Assembly (NCBI GenBank): GCA_937967285.1
Contig: CALBSU010000228.1
Span: 1 to 15,964, forward strand
Source: an uncultured Acidobacteriota bacterium
GTDB taxonomy: Bacteria; Acidobacteriota; Blastocatellia; RBC074
DNA length: 15,964 nucleotides
Direction: 5' to 3'
The translations under genes were made by a program, and so were the position numbers. The notes below the pieces were generated by a model. It worked only from the letters and a program-made list of their open reading frames with translations, ran no database searches and had not been told where the DNA came from. This document shows, in pieces, positions 1 to 15,674 of this stretch; the stretch's first letter is position 1, and each line of letters opens with the position of its first letter.

Positions 1-60
1 TCGAATGGCCGTCATGATAACACTATTCCTCGCAGACGCAAGTCCTTTTTTATGAACGAG

Positions 61-79
61 TTTAACAAAAACTTAACAT
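61..79. promoter_or_regulatory. Candidate Pho-box-like direct repeat at the left edge
   Basis: Two 8-mers, TTTAACAA (61-68) and CTTAACAT (72-79), lie 11 bp apart start to start, followed by GG. The second unit with its flanks (ACTTAACATGG, 71-81) recurs exactly upstream of the phoU gene at 15684-15694. Cyanobacterial Pho boxes are described as tandem PyTTAAPyPy(T/A) 8-mers separated by 3 bp, and OmpR-family regulators commonly read 11-bp repeats. A TAAAAT hexamer lies 11 bp to the right (91-96), but no gene follows on that side. A leftward gene could begin at the ATG complementary to 13-15, only five codons of which are in the window. The served gene and its direction are therefore unresolved, and the regulator is inferred. 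Confidence 0.4.
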
Positions 80-130
80 GGCGCTGTGATTAAAATTTCG
101 GGTGAGAAGGAAGGCGGATTTGAGTGGCCA

Positions 131-169
131 GGGAAGAAAAAAGGGTGCGGGGAAAGATCCCCGCACCCT
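131..169 (-). terminator. Rho-independent terminator of the TonB-dependent receptor gene
   Basis: A perfect 11-bp stem (142-152 with 159-169) closes a 6-base loop (153-158). Read on the minus strand it is followed by six T residues (137-142, overlapping the foot of the stem) and then a pyrimidine-rich stretch. It starts 29 bases after the TAA stop of the receptor gene (198-200). Stem strength, T tract and position fit an intrinsic terminator for that leftward gene. Read rightward the hairpin has no T tract, so it should work mainly in one direction. Confidence 0.85.
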
Positions 170-197
170 GCAGTGAGCTATATTAATGATGTAGCGG

Positions 198-4091
<3,894 letters not shown>

Positions 4092-4347
4092 AGTATCTCC
4101 TGTCAATTTGAATTCCTGTCTGATTGCGTAATCAGAGAACTCCTCCGACTGCCGAAACGCTTCAACTCGCGCATCGACGATTCGAGAGGATCTCTTCAAG
4201 TTGATAATGAAGTCTGAATTAAGTGGTGAAGTTACCAGCAGGCCGTCAAATCGAGGTTAGGTGCGCCTTAATTCTTTCTTAGCCGAACCTCAAATTAATG
4301 TTAAGCGAGTGGAGTGCAGGAGTAATTTTCCGGATTGGAAGCGTGTT
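4092..4347 (-). promoter_or_regulatory. Leader and promoter region of the receptor gene
   Basis: This 256-bp spacer separates the four-cysteine protein gene from the receptor start. It is AT-rich in its distal half. I see no terminator for the upstream operon and no convincing -35/-10 pair. On the minus strand it contains CTTAACAT (4305 to 4298), the same 8-mer that forms the second unit of the Pho-box-like sites at 72-79 and 15685-15692. The unit 11 bp downstream (TTTGAGGT) is a poor match, so this is at best a half-site. The receptor probably has its own promoter here, but whether it is phosphate-controlled is a guess. Confidence 0.35.
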
Positions 4348-4551
4348 TCAGGAGTTCGGCTGATCGGGTCGGGATTTTCGCGAGGTCTGAACATGGCGCA
4401 TGATCGAACGGTATTGAATCTCTGAGGCCTGCTCTCCCGAGACGCGGCAGGGATCGGAACAATAGACCTTCCAGTCGACGCCGATCAGTTCCCCTCCCGC
4501 GGGTATCACCTCGGCGCACCATGCGCATTCGTTGTCGGTTCTCGTTGCCAT
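4348..4551 (-). CDS. Small four-cysteine zinc-binding protein (TRASH-like)
   Basis: A 67-residue protein with cysteines at positions 9, 12, 31 and 35 in the pattern C-x2-C-x18-C-x3-C (ECAWCAEV ... KVYCSDPC). The paired cysteines with a YCSxxC ending resemble TRASH/MYM-type metal-binding folds, which sense or chaperone metals or act as small adaptor domains. The rest is polar, and no membrane segment or signal peptide is seen. The ATG at 4551 follows the TGA of the OlsA-like gene by 3 bp, so it is probably translationally coupled to it and is the third gene of that operon. The cysteine spacing supports a real gene; the role is unknown. The other frame over the same bases lacks any such motif. 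Confidence 0.7.
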   Translation of the reverse strand: MATRTDNECAWCAEVIPAGGELIGVDWKVYCSDPCRVSGEQASEIQYRSIMRHVQTSRKSRPDQPNS

Positions 4552-4554
4552 ATC

Positions 4555-5340
4555 TCAGTGATTCTCAGAGAGTCCGCGATAACCGTCCTCGATGACGGAT
4601 CGAACGATGCCGGCCAGCTCCCTTGTTTTCAACTCGCGCGGAGCCGGAATCGGATCGAGAAAACTGACCGTTACATCCAGATGGTCGACCGTCAGGAACT
4701 GCCAGAAATGCGGCCCGAATTCTATGTCCGAGTACCAGCAGATGAGATCCCGGTTGCGCCGGTCGAAACTCTCGCCGTTGACGCTGCTGATATTGATCGT
4801 GACGGGCAGAATATCGACCCGGGCCCGCTTCGCCAGCCCGATGAAGAGGGGTTTGAACGGCAGCAGTTCCTCGCCGTCGCCGGTCGTCCCCTCGGGGAAG
4901 ACGGCCACGCTGTACCCCTCGCGGAACCTGCCGCACGCTTCGTAGAACCCCCTGACATTGCTCCGCGCATCTTCACGGACGATGAAGACTGACTTTCCGA
5001 GCCTGGCCAGCGGCCCGAGCAGCGGCCAGTCCCCGACCTCCGTCTTGGCGACGAAGGCCGAAGGAAAGATCGCATCTATTATAATGATGTCGATGTAGCT
5101 CAGGTGATTGCTGACCAGCAGGTGCGGGCTGGCGAGGTACTCCGGTTTCAGCCCTTCGGCCGTGACTCGGATATCCATCACGCTGAGCAGTGATCTGGCC
5201 CATGCCCGCGTCCCCCATTTGATGAAGGCTCGCCTGCGTTCCTCACCGAACAGGCCCGTTATTCCGATTCCCGCCGCACCGAACGCGAAAAATGCGAGAC
5301 AGATGACGACGAAGCCGGTCAGCCTCCAGACTCTTCTCAT
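4555..5340 (-). CDS. olsA: OlsA/PlsC-like 1-acyl-sn-glycerol-3-phosphate-type O-acyltransferase
   Basis: A 261-residue protein of the PlsC acyltransferase family. An N-terminal hydrophobic segment (about residues 8-31) anchors it in the inner membrane. Catalytic block I is NHLSYID (H79, D84). The glycerophosphate-binding block is VFPEGTTGDGEELLPFK (147-163, with FPEGT), and VFIVRED (118-124) and ILPVTI are the other conserved blocks. PlsC makes phosphatidic acid; its paralogue OlsA adds the second, ester-linked acyl chain to lyso-ornithine lipid. Motifs alone cannot separate the two. The OlsA role is inferred from the 4-bp ATGA overlap with the upstream OlsB-like gene, the classic olsB-olsA pairing. 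The alternative is a general lysophosphatidic acid acyltransferase. Confidence 0.85.
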   Translation of the reverse strand: MRRVWRLTGFVVICLAFFAFGAAGIGITGLFGEERRRAFIKWGTRAWARSLLSVMDIRVTAEGLKPEYLASPHLLVSNHLSYIDIIIIDAIFPSAFVAKTEVGDWPLLGPLARLGKSVFIVREDARSNVRGFYEACGRFREGYSVAVFPEGTTGDGEELLPFKPLFIGLAKRARVDILPVTINISSVNGESFDRRNRDLICWYSDIEFGPHFWQFLTVDHLDVTVSFLDPIPAPRELKTRELAGIVRSVIEDGYRGLSENH

Positions 5341-6131
5341 CGATACCCCTGCGCCTCACAGACGTAATGTTGTTTGTAGCGCGCGGTCATTCTGTCGACT
5401 TCCAGCAGGACGAGCAGATCGGCTGTCCCGAATTCGGCATCCAGGGCCGGCGCTCCGCCTATCATAGCACCGGCCCTCAGATATCCCTTCATGATCGGAG
5501 GCAGCCGCCTGAGAACCAGCCTCGGGTCTTCATCGAGAACGTGATCGTCAGATACATCCATCCGGCAGGCCGCGAGCGGCTCGACCCGGAGAAGCTCCGG
5601 CGCCAGATAACGCTCGCGCAGGTAAGTGTATATCGGCTGCACGTCATCGACCGCCGAACAGTGAAGGCTGCCGCAACCGAAGAGCCATGCGGCATCGTTC
5701 AACTGCGCATACCGGACGATTGCAGCCCAGAGCAGATTGATCGTTGCGAAGGATCTGTGGCTTTCGGCGATGCAGGACCGCCCCAATTCGATCATTTCAC
5801 CCGATACTTTCCTGAGGTTGCTCAGATCGAATTCGTTCTCGGAGTAGAACCCGATGTTCCGATCGGCCTGGCTCCGTTTAAGCAGCCTGTAGGTGCCGAC
5901 GACGCGATCCTCCGCGATATCCCTGACGATCAGGTGATCGCACCATGCATCGTACGGATCGCTGTCGAACCCTTTTTCATATGACGCCTCGAGCCCTTCA
6001 TTCAGTTCGAGGTTAAAGACCTCGTATCTCAGGCGCATTGCCGAATCGATCTCCGCAAAAGTGGTCGCCGGCCGGACTTCAAGATCTCCCGACCTGATGA
6101 GCGGCGTCGTAATCGTGTTGCAAGTCTTCAT
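5337..6131 (-). CDS. olsB: OlsB-like acyl-ACP:L-ornithine N-acyltransferase (GNAT superfamily)
   Basis: A 264-residue protein of the OlsB ('putative hemolysin') branch of GNAT acyltransferases. Family stretches visible in order are LRYEVFNLELNEG, WCDHLIVRD, VVGTYRLL, FYSENEFDLSNL, MIELGRSCI, LLWAAIVRYA, WLFGCGSL, and a C-terminal PPIMKGYLRAGAMIGG followed by FGTADLLVLL. In known cases OlsB transfers a 3-hydroxyacyl group from ACP to the alpha-amino group of ornithine, giving lyso-ornithine lipid on the cytoplasmic side. The frame is open to 6233, but the ATG at 6131 is preferred because AAGGAG stands 6 bases upstream and homology begins soon after. Its stop overlaps the acyltransferase start (ATGA). 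A Pho-box-like repeat lies about 80 bp upstream. The exact amino-acid substrate (ornithine, lysine, glutamine or glycine) cannot be read from sequence. Confidence 0.85.
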   Translation of the reverse strand: MKTCNTITTPLIRSGDLEVRPATTFAEIDSAMRLRYEVFNLELNEGLEASYEKGFDSDPYDAWCDHLIVRDIAEDRVVGTYRLLKRSQADRNIGFYSENEFDLSNLRKVSGEMIELGRSCIAESHRSFATINLLWAAIVRYAQLNDAAWLFGCGSLHCSAVDDVQPIYTYLRERYLAPELLRVEPLAACRMDVSDDHVLDEDPRLVLRRLPPIMKGYLRAGAMIGGAPALDAEFGTADLLVLLEVDRMTARYKQHYVCEAQGYR

Positions 6132-6188
6132 TGACGGCTCCTTTTGTCTGCCATCGACAATGTCAAACTGCCTGCAGGTCACCGTCAG

Positions 6189-6230
6189 ATTACAACGCTC
6201 ATGTTCAAGCGAAATTAACGAATCGTTAAA
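6189..6230 (-). promoter_or_regulatory. Candidate Pho-box-like repeat and promoter of the olsBA operon
   Basis: On the minus strand TTTAACGA (6230-6223), a 3-base spacer TTC, and GTTAATTT (6219-6212) form two PyTTAA-type 8-mers exactly 11 bp apart. A possible -10, TGTAAT (6194-6189), lies 17 bp downstream, so the second repeat would occupy the -35 position, as PhoB-family sites usually do. Phosphate control of olsB through PhoB is established in Sinorhizobium meliloti. Here the regulator identity is inferred, and the match is looser than in the other two sites. Confidence 0.4.
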
Positions 6231-6400
6231 CAAACATTATGATTTCCTTCAATCTGCCTAAAATCGCATTCCGAAAAGCCATACTGCGACGCGAAATCGC
6301 GAACGCCTGTTTAGCATCGATTTAAGATGAGGATTACCTGAAGTTTACTTCTGCGGGTTATCATCGAATCAATTCAGGTACCTGGTCCTGTGTCTCAAAT

Positions 6401-6432
6401 GTACTTCCGCCTCGCTATGGGGGCGGAAGTAC
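6401..6432. repeat. Isolated intergenic hairpin (11-bp stem)
   Basis: GTACTTCCGCC (6401-6411) pairs perfectly with its complement at 6422-6432 around a 10-base loop. There is no T tract on either side, and the flanking genes point away from each other, so a terminator role is unlikely. A 10-bp palindrome CAGGTACCTG (6375-6384) lies 16 bp to the left. The form suggests a REP-like interspersed palindrome or a two-fold protein site in the upstream region of the rightward gene. No second copy is seen in this window. Confidence 0.5.
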
Positions 6433-6572
6433 CCTTTCATCACCCTCCCGCTCCGGATTTTAGCAGGATTTTGGATAGTCCCCGGCATGACTTAAAATGC
6501 TCACGAACACCCGAACTGATCGAATCGTAAGATCTTTCAATGAAAATGATTTGATGAGAGAAGGAGAACCCC

Positions 6573-7442
6573 ATGGGAGGTGAATTCTTGAGCGGGCTCG
6601 ATGACGGACTCGGAACAACATACAAGGTCGAACACGATTTCGAGCGGATTATCACCGGCGATATCGATTCGGTGAGGGCCGGACTGATCGACGCCATGGA
6701 GCAGCTCGGCTACCGGGTCAGCAACGATAACCCGATCCGCGGCCGCCGCAAGGCCCGCGGCCTGGGCAAGAGCTGGTCGTCCAACAATATCCTCGATTAC
6801 CAGAGCAATCTGAATATCAGCCTTAAAAAGATCAGCGGCAGCACAACGCGCGCCATCTTCGATTATTCGATCTCCTACACGATGCTCATGAAAGGCGACC
6901 GTGCGACTCTCCACAAGGAGGTCGATGCGCTGATCGCGCTGATGAATTCAAGGACCGGCACGACCAGTTGCATCGGATGCGGTTCGATGATTTCGGCCGG
7001 CACCAGGTACTGTCGCCAGTGCGGGGCTCCGAATCAGAGCGCAACTCCCGCCGAGGTCGAGGTCTATCAGATGACCGCCCTCGTCAACACCGGAAACAAG
7101 AATCTGGTCGGCGGATTCATTTTCGTGCTCGTCGCCCTGCTGCTGCCACTCTTCCTTTTCCTTGGCGACCCTCAGACCGCGAAGTTCGCCAAGTTGCTCA
7201 AGGTCATCATCTTCTTCGCCGCAGCTTCCGGCGTGACGGGCCTGGCGATGCTCTACAACGCCATACGCATCAACCGGCGGATGATCCTCGACGACGAGGA
7301 TGACGAGGCGCCGGCGACCTTCACACGTCAGGCCATCGGAGCGCCGGATACGGCCTCACTGCCTCCGCGGAGAGACCCCGTCGAGTCGCCCTCCTCGATC
7401 ACAGAAAGCACGACCTCGCTGCTCGAGAAGGAGAGAAATTGA
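6573..7442 (+). CDS. Zinc-ribbon membrane protein of unknown function
   Basis: A 289-residue protein not recognised as a named family. The ATG is preceded by AGAAGGAGA at good spacing. Residues 1-128 form a mixed alpha/beta domain without membrane segments. A zinc ribbon follows (C133, C136, C147, C150; CIGCGSMI ... YCRQCGAPN). Two hydrophobic segments (about 178-197 and 208-229) are separated by a short polar loop, then comes an acidic stretch (DDEDDE) and a Pro-rich tail ending SSITESTTSLLEKERN. From memory, similar VTE-x-TT-x-LL tails end many acidobacterial membrane proteins. The N-terminal part most likely lies in the cytoplasm. It stands alone between divergent and convergent neighbours, so the context gives no function. 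Confidence 0.8.
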   Translation: MGGEFLSGLDDGLGTTYKVEHDFERIITGDIDSVRAGLIDAMEQLGYRVSNDNPIRGRRKARGLGKSWSSNNILDYQSNLNISLKKISGSTTRAIFDYSISYTMLMKGDRATLHKEVDALIALMNSRTGTTSCIGCGSMISAGTRYCRQCGAPNQSATPAEVEVYQMTALVNTGNKNLVGGFIFVLVALLLPLFLFLGDPQTAKFAKLLKVIIFFAAASGVTGLAMLYNAIRINRRMILDDEDDEAPATFTRQAIGAPDTASLPPRRDPVESPSSITESTTSLLEKERN

Positions 7443-7448
7443 ATTGTT

Positions 7449-7516
7449 CCCGGGGTTCCACTCGGCCTGCGGCCTCGTTTCACCCCGGGCTAAAATCTTA
7501 CACCCGCTCCGCGGGT
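7449..7516. repeat. Compound GC-rich palindromic intergenic element
   Basis: Starting 6 bp after the zinc-ribbon gene stop, CCCGGGGT (7449-7456) pairs with ACCCCGGG (7482-7489), enclosing an inner GGCC-TGC-GGCC stem (7464-7474). A separate ACCCGC-TCC-GCGGGT hairpin follows at 7502-7516. The wording (a CCCGGGGT-TCCACTCGGCC start and ACCCCGGGCTA end) resembles interspersed repeats I recall from Acidobacteriota, Verrucomicrobia and Planctomycetes genomes. It could help end transcription of the upstream gene, but there is no immediate T run. Confidence 0.55.
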
Positions 7517-7569
7517 TATGAATCCCTGATCTTGAGGGCCTGAGCCAGTTAAGTCTTTTTATTTTTGAA

Positions 7570-7686
7570 CGCAGAGAGAGCAGAGATTGATATTTTGGAT
7601 AATTATTTTCTGAGTCTCACCCGATGGGCGTATAACGAACATTATTACCCTGCACAAAAAATCTCTGCCTCCTCTGCGCCTCTGCG
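7570..7686. repeat. Inverted pair of CGCAGAG-type repeats
   Basis: The left arm, CGCAGAGAGAGCAGAGAT (7570-7587), is matched in inverted orientation by a longer right arm (7661-7686) whose complement reads CGCAGAGG, CGCAGAGG, AGGCAGAGAT. The right arm has about 8 extra bases, as if the short unit were repeated once more. About 73 bp of AT-rich sequence lies between. T- or A-rich bases flank both arms. CGCAGAG-unit repeats are frequent in intergenic DNA of several phyla. No ORF is inside, so it is not an active insertion sequence; a MITE-like or hairpin-forming element at this convergent gene junction is possible. Confidence 0.55.
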
Positions 7687-7720
7687 ATAAAAAAACCAGA
7701 ATAACTGAGTTACAGAGTAC

Positions 7721-8479
7721 TTAGTTCGGCTTGGCGAATTTAGTCTCTTCGATCGTTGCGTTGTTGTTGACCTCGGAGAGCTTGATCTTGACGGCGAACA
7801 TCGGATTGACCTGACGGGTTACCGCGGGGATCTTGATGCCGCCCATATCCTTGTATTCCTCGACATAGGATTCGGTCGGGACCTTGCCCTGCGGGCTGTC
7901 GGTCTCGAAGTCGTGCCTCAGCAGCAGGCCGCTGGCGACAGAGAAATAGAACTTCTCGATTCCGCCTTCCGGAGCGGTCGCTTCGACCAGATAAACTTCC
8001 TCGGAGCCGACCTTGTCCTTGCCCTTGACCTCGAATTTGGTGAAGTTCTTCTTCATGTTCAATTCGGAATAGAAGTCGGAGCGACGCTTGAAGGCAGCCA
8101 GTTCGGCGCCGCTCAGTTCACGCAGCCCTTCCATCGGATTGGCCGACCAGGCTTTTTCTCCGTCGAAGATCTGTTTGAAATCGCCGACGCCGGGCAGGCT
8201 GACGATCGAGGCGTTCTTGTTCGGCGCCTTCGAGTAGACCTCGATCGTGCCGCTCATGTTCATGGCATCGATGTCCATGGTGCCTTTGAGGATCCGGCTG
8301 TTGTACTTCTCAATGGCCTCGCGTCCGCCGACCGCCTTGATGTAGCGGTCGAGGATCTCGTCGGCGCTCGGTGCGGCGGCGCCCTTGCCGGCGTTATCCG
8401 CCGCGGTGCTCTTCTCCTGCGCGAAGACTGAGAGCCCGAGCGAGGCCACGATGATGAGTGCTAACAGGGTTCTTTTCAT
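7721..8479 (-). CDS. Secreted LolA-like / outer-membrane-lipoprotein-carrier-fold protein
   Basis: A 252-residue protein with a clear signal peptide (MKRTLLALIIVASLGLSVFAQ). The frame is open to 8557, but the ATG at 8479 opens the signal sequence and has AAAGGA upstream. The mature part starts with an Ala-rich spacer, then DEILDRYIKAVGGREAIEKY, followed by alternating beta strands (ILKGTMDI, GTIEVYSKAP, KQIFDGEKAWS, EVYLVEATAP, EKFYFSVASGLLLRHDFE, IKIPAVTRQ). This layout matches the LolA-like single-sheet fold common in periplasmic proteins of Acidobacteriota. A real lipoprotein-carrier role is not implied, because many members have unknown ligands. It follows the S41 gene by 46 bp on the same strand and is probably co-transcribed with it. 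Confidence 0.8.
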   Translation of the reverse strand: MKRTLLALIIVASLGLSVFAQEKSTAADNAGKGAAAPSADEILDRYIKAVGGREAIEKYNSRILKGTMDIDAMNMSGTIEVYSKAPNKNASIVSLPGVGDFKQIFDGEKAWSANPMEGLRELSGAELAAFKRRSDFYSELNMKKNFTKFEVKGKDKVGSEEVYLVEATAPEGGIEKFYFSVASGLLLRHDFETDSPQGKVPTESYVEEYKDMGGIKIPAVTRQVNPMFAVKIKLSEVNNNATIEETKFAKPN

Positions 8480-8525
8480 TGCGTCTGTCCTTTCTTCCGA
8501 TTGATGTTTAAAAGAGAATGACGGT

Positions 8526-9875
8526 TCATTTTTCCCTGACTGAACTGTCGTTGACATATTTCACGGCCGCATCGAGCTGCGGGTCCCGTCCTTCGATCAG
8601 GCTCTTCCGATCGAGAGGGACAGGTCTGTCCGGGACGACTCCGCGCCCCTCGATCAGGACGCCCCGGGGAGTTCTGAAGTCGGCGATGGCGTACTGCAGC
8701 ATGGCGCCGGTCGGCAGTTTCTGGAAGTAGGAGGGCAGTGCCGCTCCCATGCTCTTTTCGCCCAGGACGACGGCGCGTCCGATTTCCTGCAGTCCGCCGG
8801 CGAGGATCTCGCTGGTCGATGCGCTGAAGCCGTCGATGATGACCGCAACCGGCCCCGTGAAAGCATTCTGCTGCGGGAAATAGGCGAATTTCAACTCGTT
8901 CTTCCTGAACTTCATCGTCCCGAGCGATCCCTGGGAGGAGGTCAGCATTCCGGCAATGCCGGAGGCCATGCCGCCGATTCCGCCCGGATTGCCCCGCAGA
9001 TCGAAGATGATTCCCTTCACCGGCCTGCCGTCAGCAGAGGATGAGAAAGCGCCGACCGCATCCCTGACCTTCTGCATAACCGGCGTCGTGAAGATGTTGA
9101 ATCTGATGTAGCCGATATCTCCCGGCAGCCTTTCGGAATGAAATTCCGTGTATTGCGGCGGGAAATTTCCCATCGGGGGAGAAAGTTCCCCGCTCATCTT
9201 CTCTCGGATGACGGACTTCTCTGCAGTCCGATCGGCTGAATCGAGCCAGGCGATTCTGACTGACGATCCCGGGGCGCCGGAAAGTTCGGCCATCAGGCGA
9301 CGAACCAGATACATCTGCCGGCGCTCGACCGACTCCCCGCTTCCCTCCAGCCGCTGCCACAACTTCGCCGTATCCACATCCCCCACCGATTGGACGATGA
9401 ATCCGGTTCGCAAGCCTGCCTTTGCGGCCGCCGAGCCGGGTTCGACGCGCGAGATCACGACGCGATCACCGATCACGCGGAGATCGATTCCGATCCCGCC
9501 GGAGGGGTCCGCGCTCAGATGGTCCGCGACTATGGCTTCCGGAGCGATGATGCTGAAATGCGACTGGCCGAGCTCGTTGAGCATCTCCTGAAGCATTCTG
9601 TGCAGCTCGGCATCGCTCGAGATCTTCCCCAGCCGCGGCTCATACTTCCGCCGCACGCCGTCCCAGTCGACTCCGCCGAATGTCGGGTCGAAATGCGTAT
9701 CCTTCACCTTCGTCCAGCAGATGTCGAATGTCTCACGCCAGACCTCGTTGATTGCGGGCGATCCGGCCGAACTCTCCCTGTTCACCGGGGACGGTTGCGG
9801 CGCCTGTCCGGGACAGACCGACGCCGTCAGTACCATCAGCAGCAATATCACTGATAACGATCGCAGGTTTTTCAT
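8526..9875 (-). CDS. Secreted S41-family peptidase with PDZ domain (tricorn/IRBP-like subgroup)
   Basis: A 449-residue protein with an N-terminal signal peptide (about 1-24, ending near CPGQA; Cys21 could make it a lipoprotein). Residues about 40-115 form the cap (ELGQSHF, H106) and about 120-210 a PDZ-like domain (GGIGIDL, PGSAAAKAGLRTG). The S41 core follows, with IIFDLRGNPGGIGG (289-302) and FSASTSEILAGG (350-361), where S353 is the predicted nucleophile. The lysine that C-terminal processing proteases carry 25 residues after the serine is Ala378 here (GEKSMGAALPS), so the Ser-Lys dyad is absent. The His/Ser arrangement fits the tricorn-like branch instead. The AGGAGGAG ribosome site before the ATG is strong. 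It should act in the periplasm or cell envelope on unknown peptides. Confidence 0.85.
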   Translation of the reverse strand: MKNLRSLSVILLLMVLTASVCPGQAPQPSPVNRESSAGSPAINEVWRETFDICWTKVKDTHFDPTFGGVDWDGVRRKYEPRLGKISSDAELHRMLQEMLNELGQSHFSIIAPEAIVADHLSADPSGGIGIDLRVIGDRVVISRVEPGSAAAKAGLRTGFIVQSVGDVDTAKLWQRLEGSGESVERRQMYLVRRLMAELSGAPGSSVRIAWLDSADRTAEKSVIREKMSGELSPPMGNFPPQYTEFHSERLPGDIGYIRFNIFTTPVMQKVRDAVGAFSSSADGRPVKGIIFDLRGNPGGIGGMASGIAGMLTSSQGSLGTMKFRKNELKFAYFPQQNAFTGPVAVIIDGFSASTSEILAGGLQEIGRAVVLGEKSMGAALPSYFQKLPTGAMLQYAIADFRTPRGVLIEGRGVVPDRPVPLDRKSLIEGRDPQLDAAVKYVNDSSVREK

Positions 9876-9908
9876 TTTACCGATCTCCTCCTGTCTGCAG
9901 GTTCAACG

Positions 9909-9914
9909 ATTATA
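9909..9914 (-). promoter_or_regulatory. Candidate -10 box of the S41/LolA-like operon
   Basis: On the minus strand TATAAT (9914 to 9909), preceded by GG, lies 33 bp upstream of the S41 start codon, leaving room for a short leader containing the AGGAGGAG site. No good -35 is seen at 16-18 bp. The perfect hexamer and its placement are the only support. The rest of the 258-bp divergent spacer (9876-10133) holds an imperfect repeat of TGATTTA(A/G)CA (10031-10040 and 10048-10057) and a TTGACA (10063-10068) on the plus side without a clear partner -10. Confidence 0.5.
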
Positions 9915-10133
9915 CCTTACGAATCATCGCCGCACTTGTTCCAAAAACCGGAAATGACGAATCCCTTGTACAGGACAGCGATTGCGCTCGCGGATCGCCT
10001 GAGGAACTCAGTCGGTGACTTTCATCACATTGATTTAACAGGCATTCTGATTTAGCATCCGGTTGACATTATTATTTTAACGACGAGGTTCAAACAGGCA
10101 CCCCGGATCGAAACCCGTTCGGGTGAGGGCAAG

Positions 10134-12627
<2,494 letters not shown>

Positions 12628-12680
12628 TTTAGTGCCCTGAATCGGAACCTAAACCCAACGATCCGAAGGAGATTTCCTAA

Positions 12681-13721
<1,041 letters not shown>

Positions 13722-13755
13722 TCCCCGGTAAACAAAATTCTCTCTCCGTCCAAGA

Positions 13756-14598
<843 letters not shown>

Positions 14599-14645
14599 TC
14601 GGCCAGTCTCGAGCTGCCGGATGCAGTTTGATTGTCACGACACGT

Positions 14646-14665
14646 TGCCCGATAATTATCGGGCA
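14646..14665. repeat. Perfect 20-bp palindrome
   Basis: TGCCCGATAATTATCGGGCA (14646-14665) is fully self-complementary. It lies between the PLD-like and phosphoesterase genes, 47 bp after one stop and 89 bp before the next start. The GC-rich outer arms and AT-rich centre would give a hairpin without a T tract on either strand, or a two-fold protein site. A terminator, an interspersed palindrome or an operator for the phosphoesterase gene are all possible. Confidence 0.6.
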
Positions 14666-14754
14666 TCCTCCGTGAGACGCACACTATCCCCTGATGGACC
14701 CGGCGCGAAATTTCCGCGTATTTTCAGCTTTGCTGACATTTAAGGAACAGGACC

Positions 14755-15645
<891 letters not shown>

Positions 15646-15674
15646 TGGTCTCCGTGAAGAAAAATTACATACAC

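Larger units (their letters stand above)
6132..6572. other. Divergent intergenic region between olsB and the zinc-ribbon gene
   Basis: A 441-bp AT-rich spacer. It holds the Pho-box-like site for olsB (6212-6230). It also holds a second pair of similar 8-mers on the plus strand, TTTAGCAT (6310-6317) and TTTAAGAT (6321-6328), again 11 bp apart, which could serve the rightward gene but sits 245 bp before it. Further right are a 10-bp palindrome CAGGTACCTG (6375-6384) and a strong hairpin (6401-6432). I see no credible ORF. The AGAAGGAGA ribosome site of the next gene closes the region. Confidence 0.6.

Noticed and set aside
1..15. Leftward gene start (ATG complementary to 13-15)
   Set aside because: Only five codons fall in the window and the ribosome site (GAGGAA) is rather far away, so a gene cannot be supported.
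7570..7686. CRISPR-like or insertion-sequence interpretation of the CGCAGAG repeats
   Set aside because: There are only two inverted arms, no regular spacers, no cas genes and no transposase frame inside.
10031..10057. Direct repeat TGATTTA(A/G)CA as another Pho-box-like site
   Set aside because: The two units are 17 bp apart, not 10-11, so they do not share the geometry of the other sites.
10063..10091. TTGACA at 10063-10068 as a -35 for the FHA gene
   Set aside because: At 16-18 bp downstream there is no reasonable -10 (AGGTTC region), so a promoter could not be supported.
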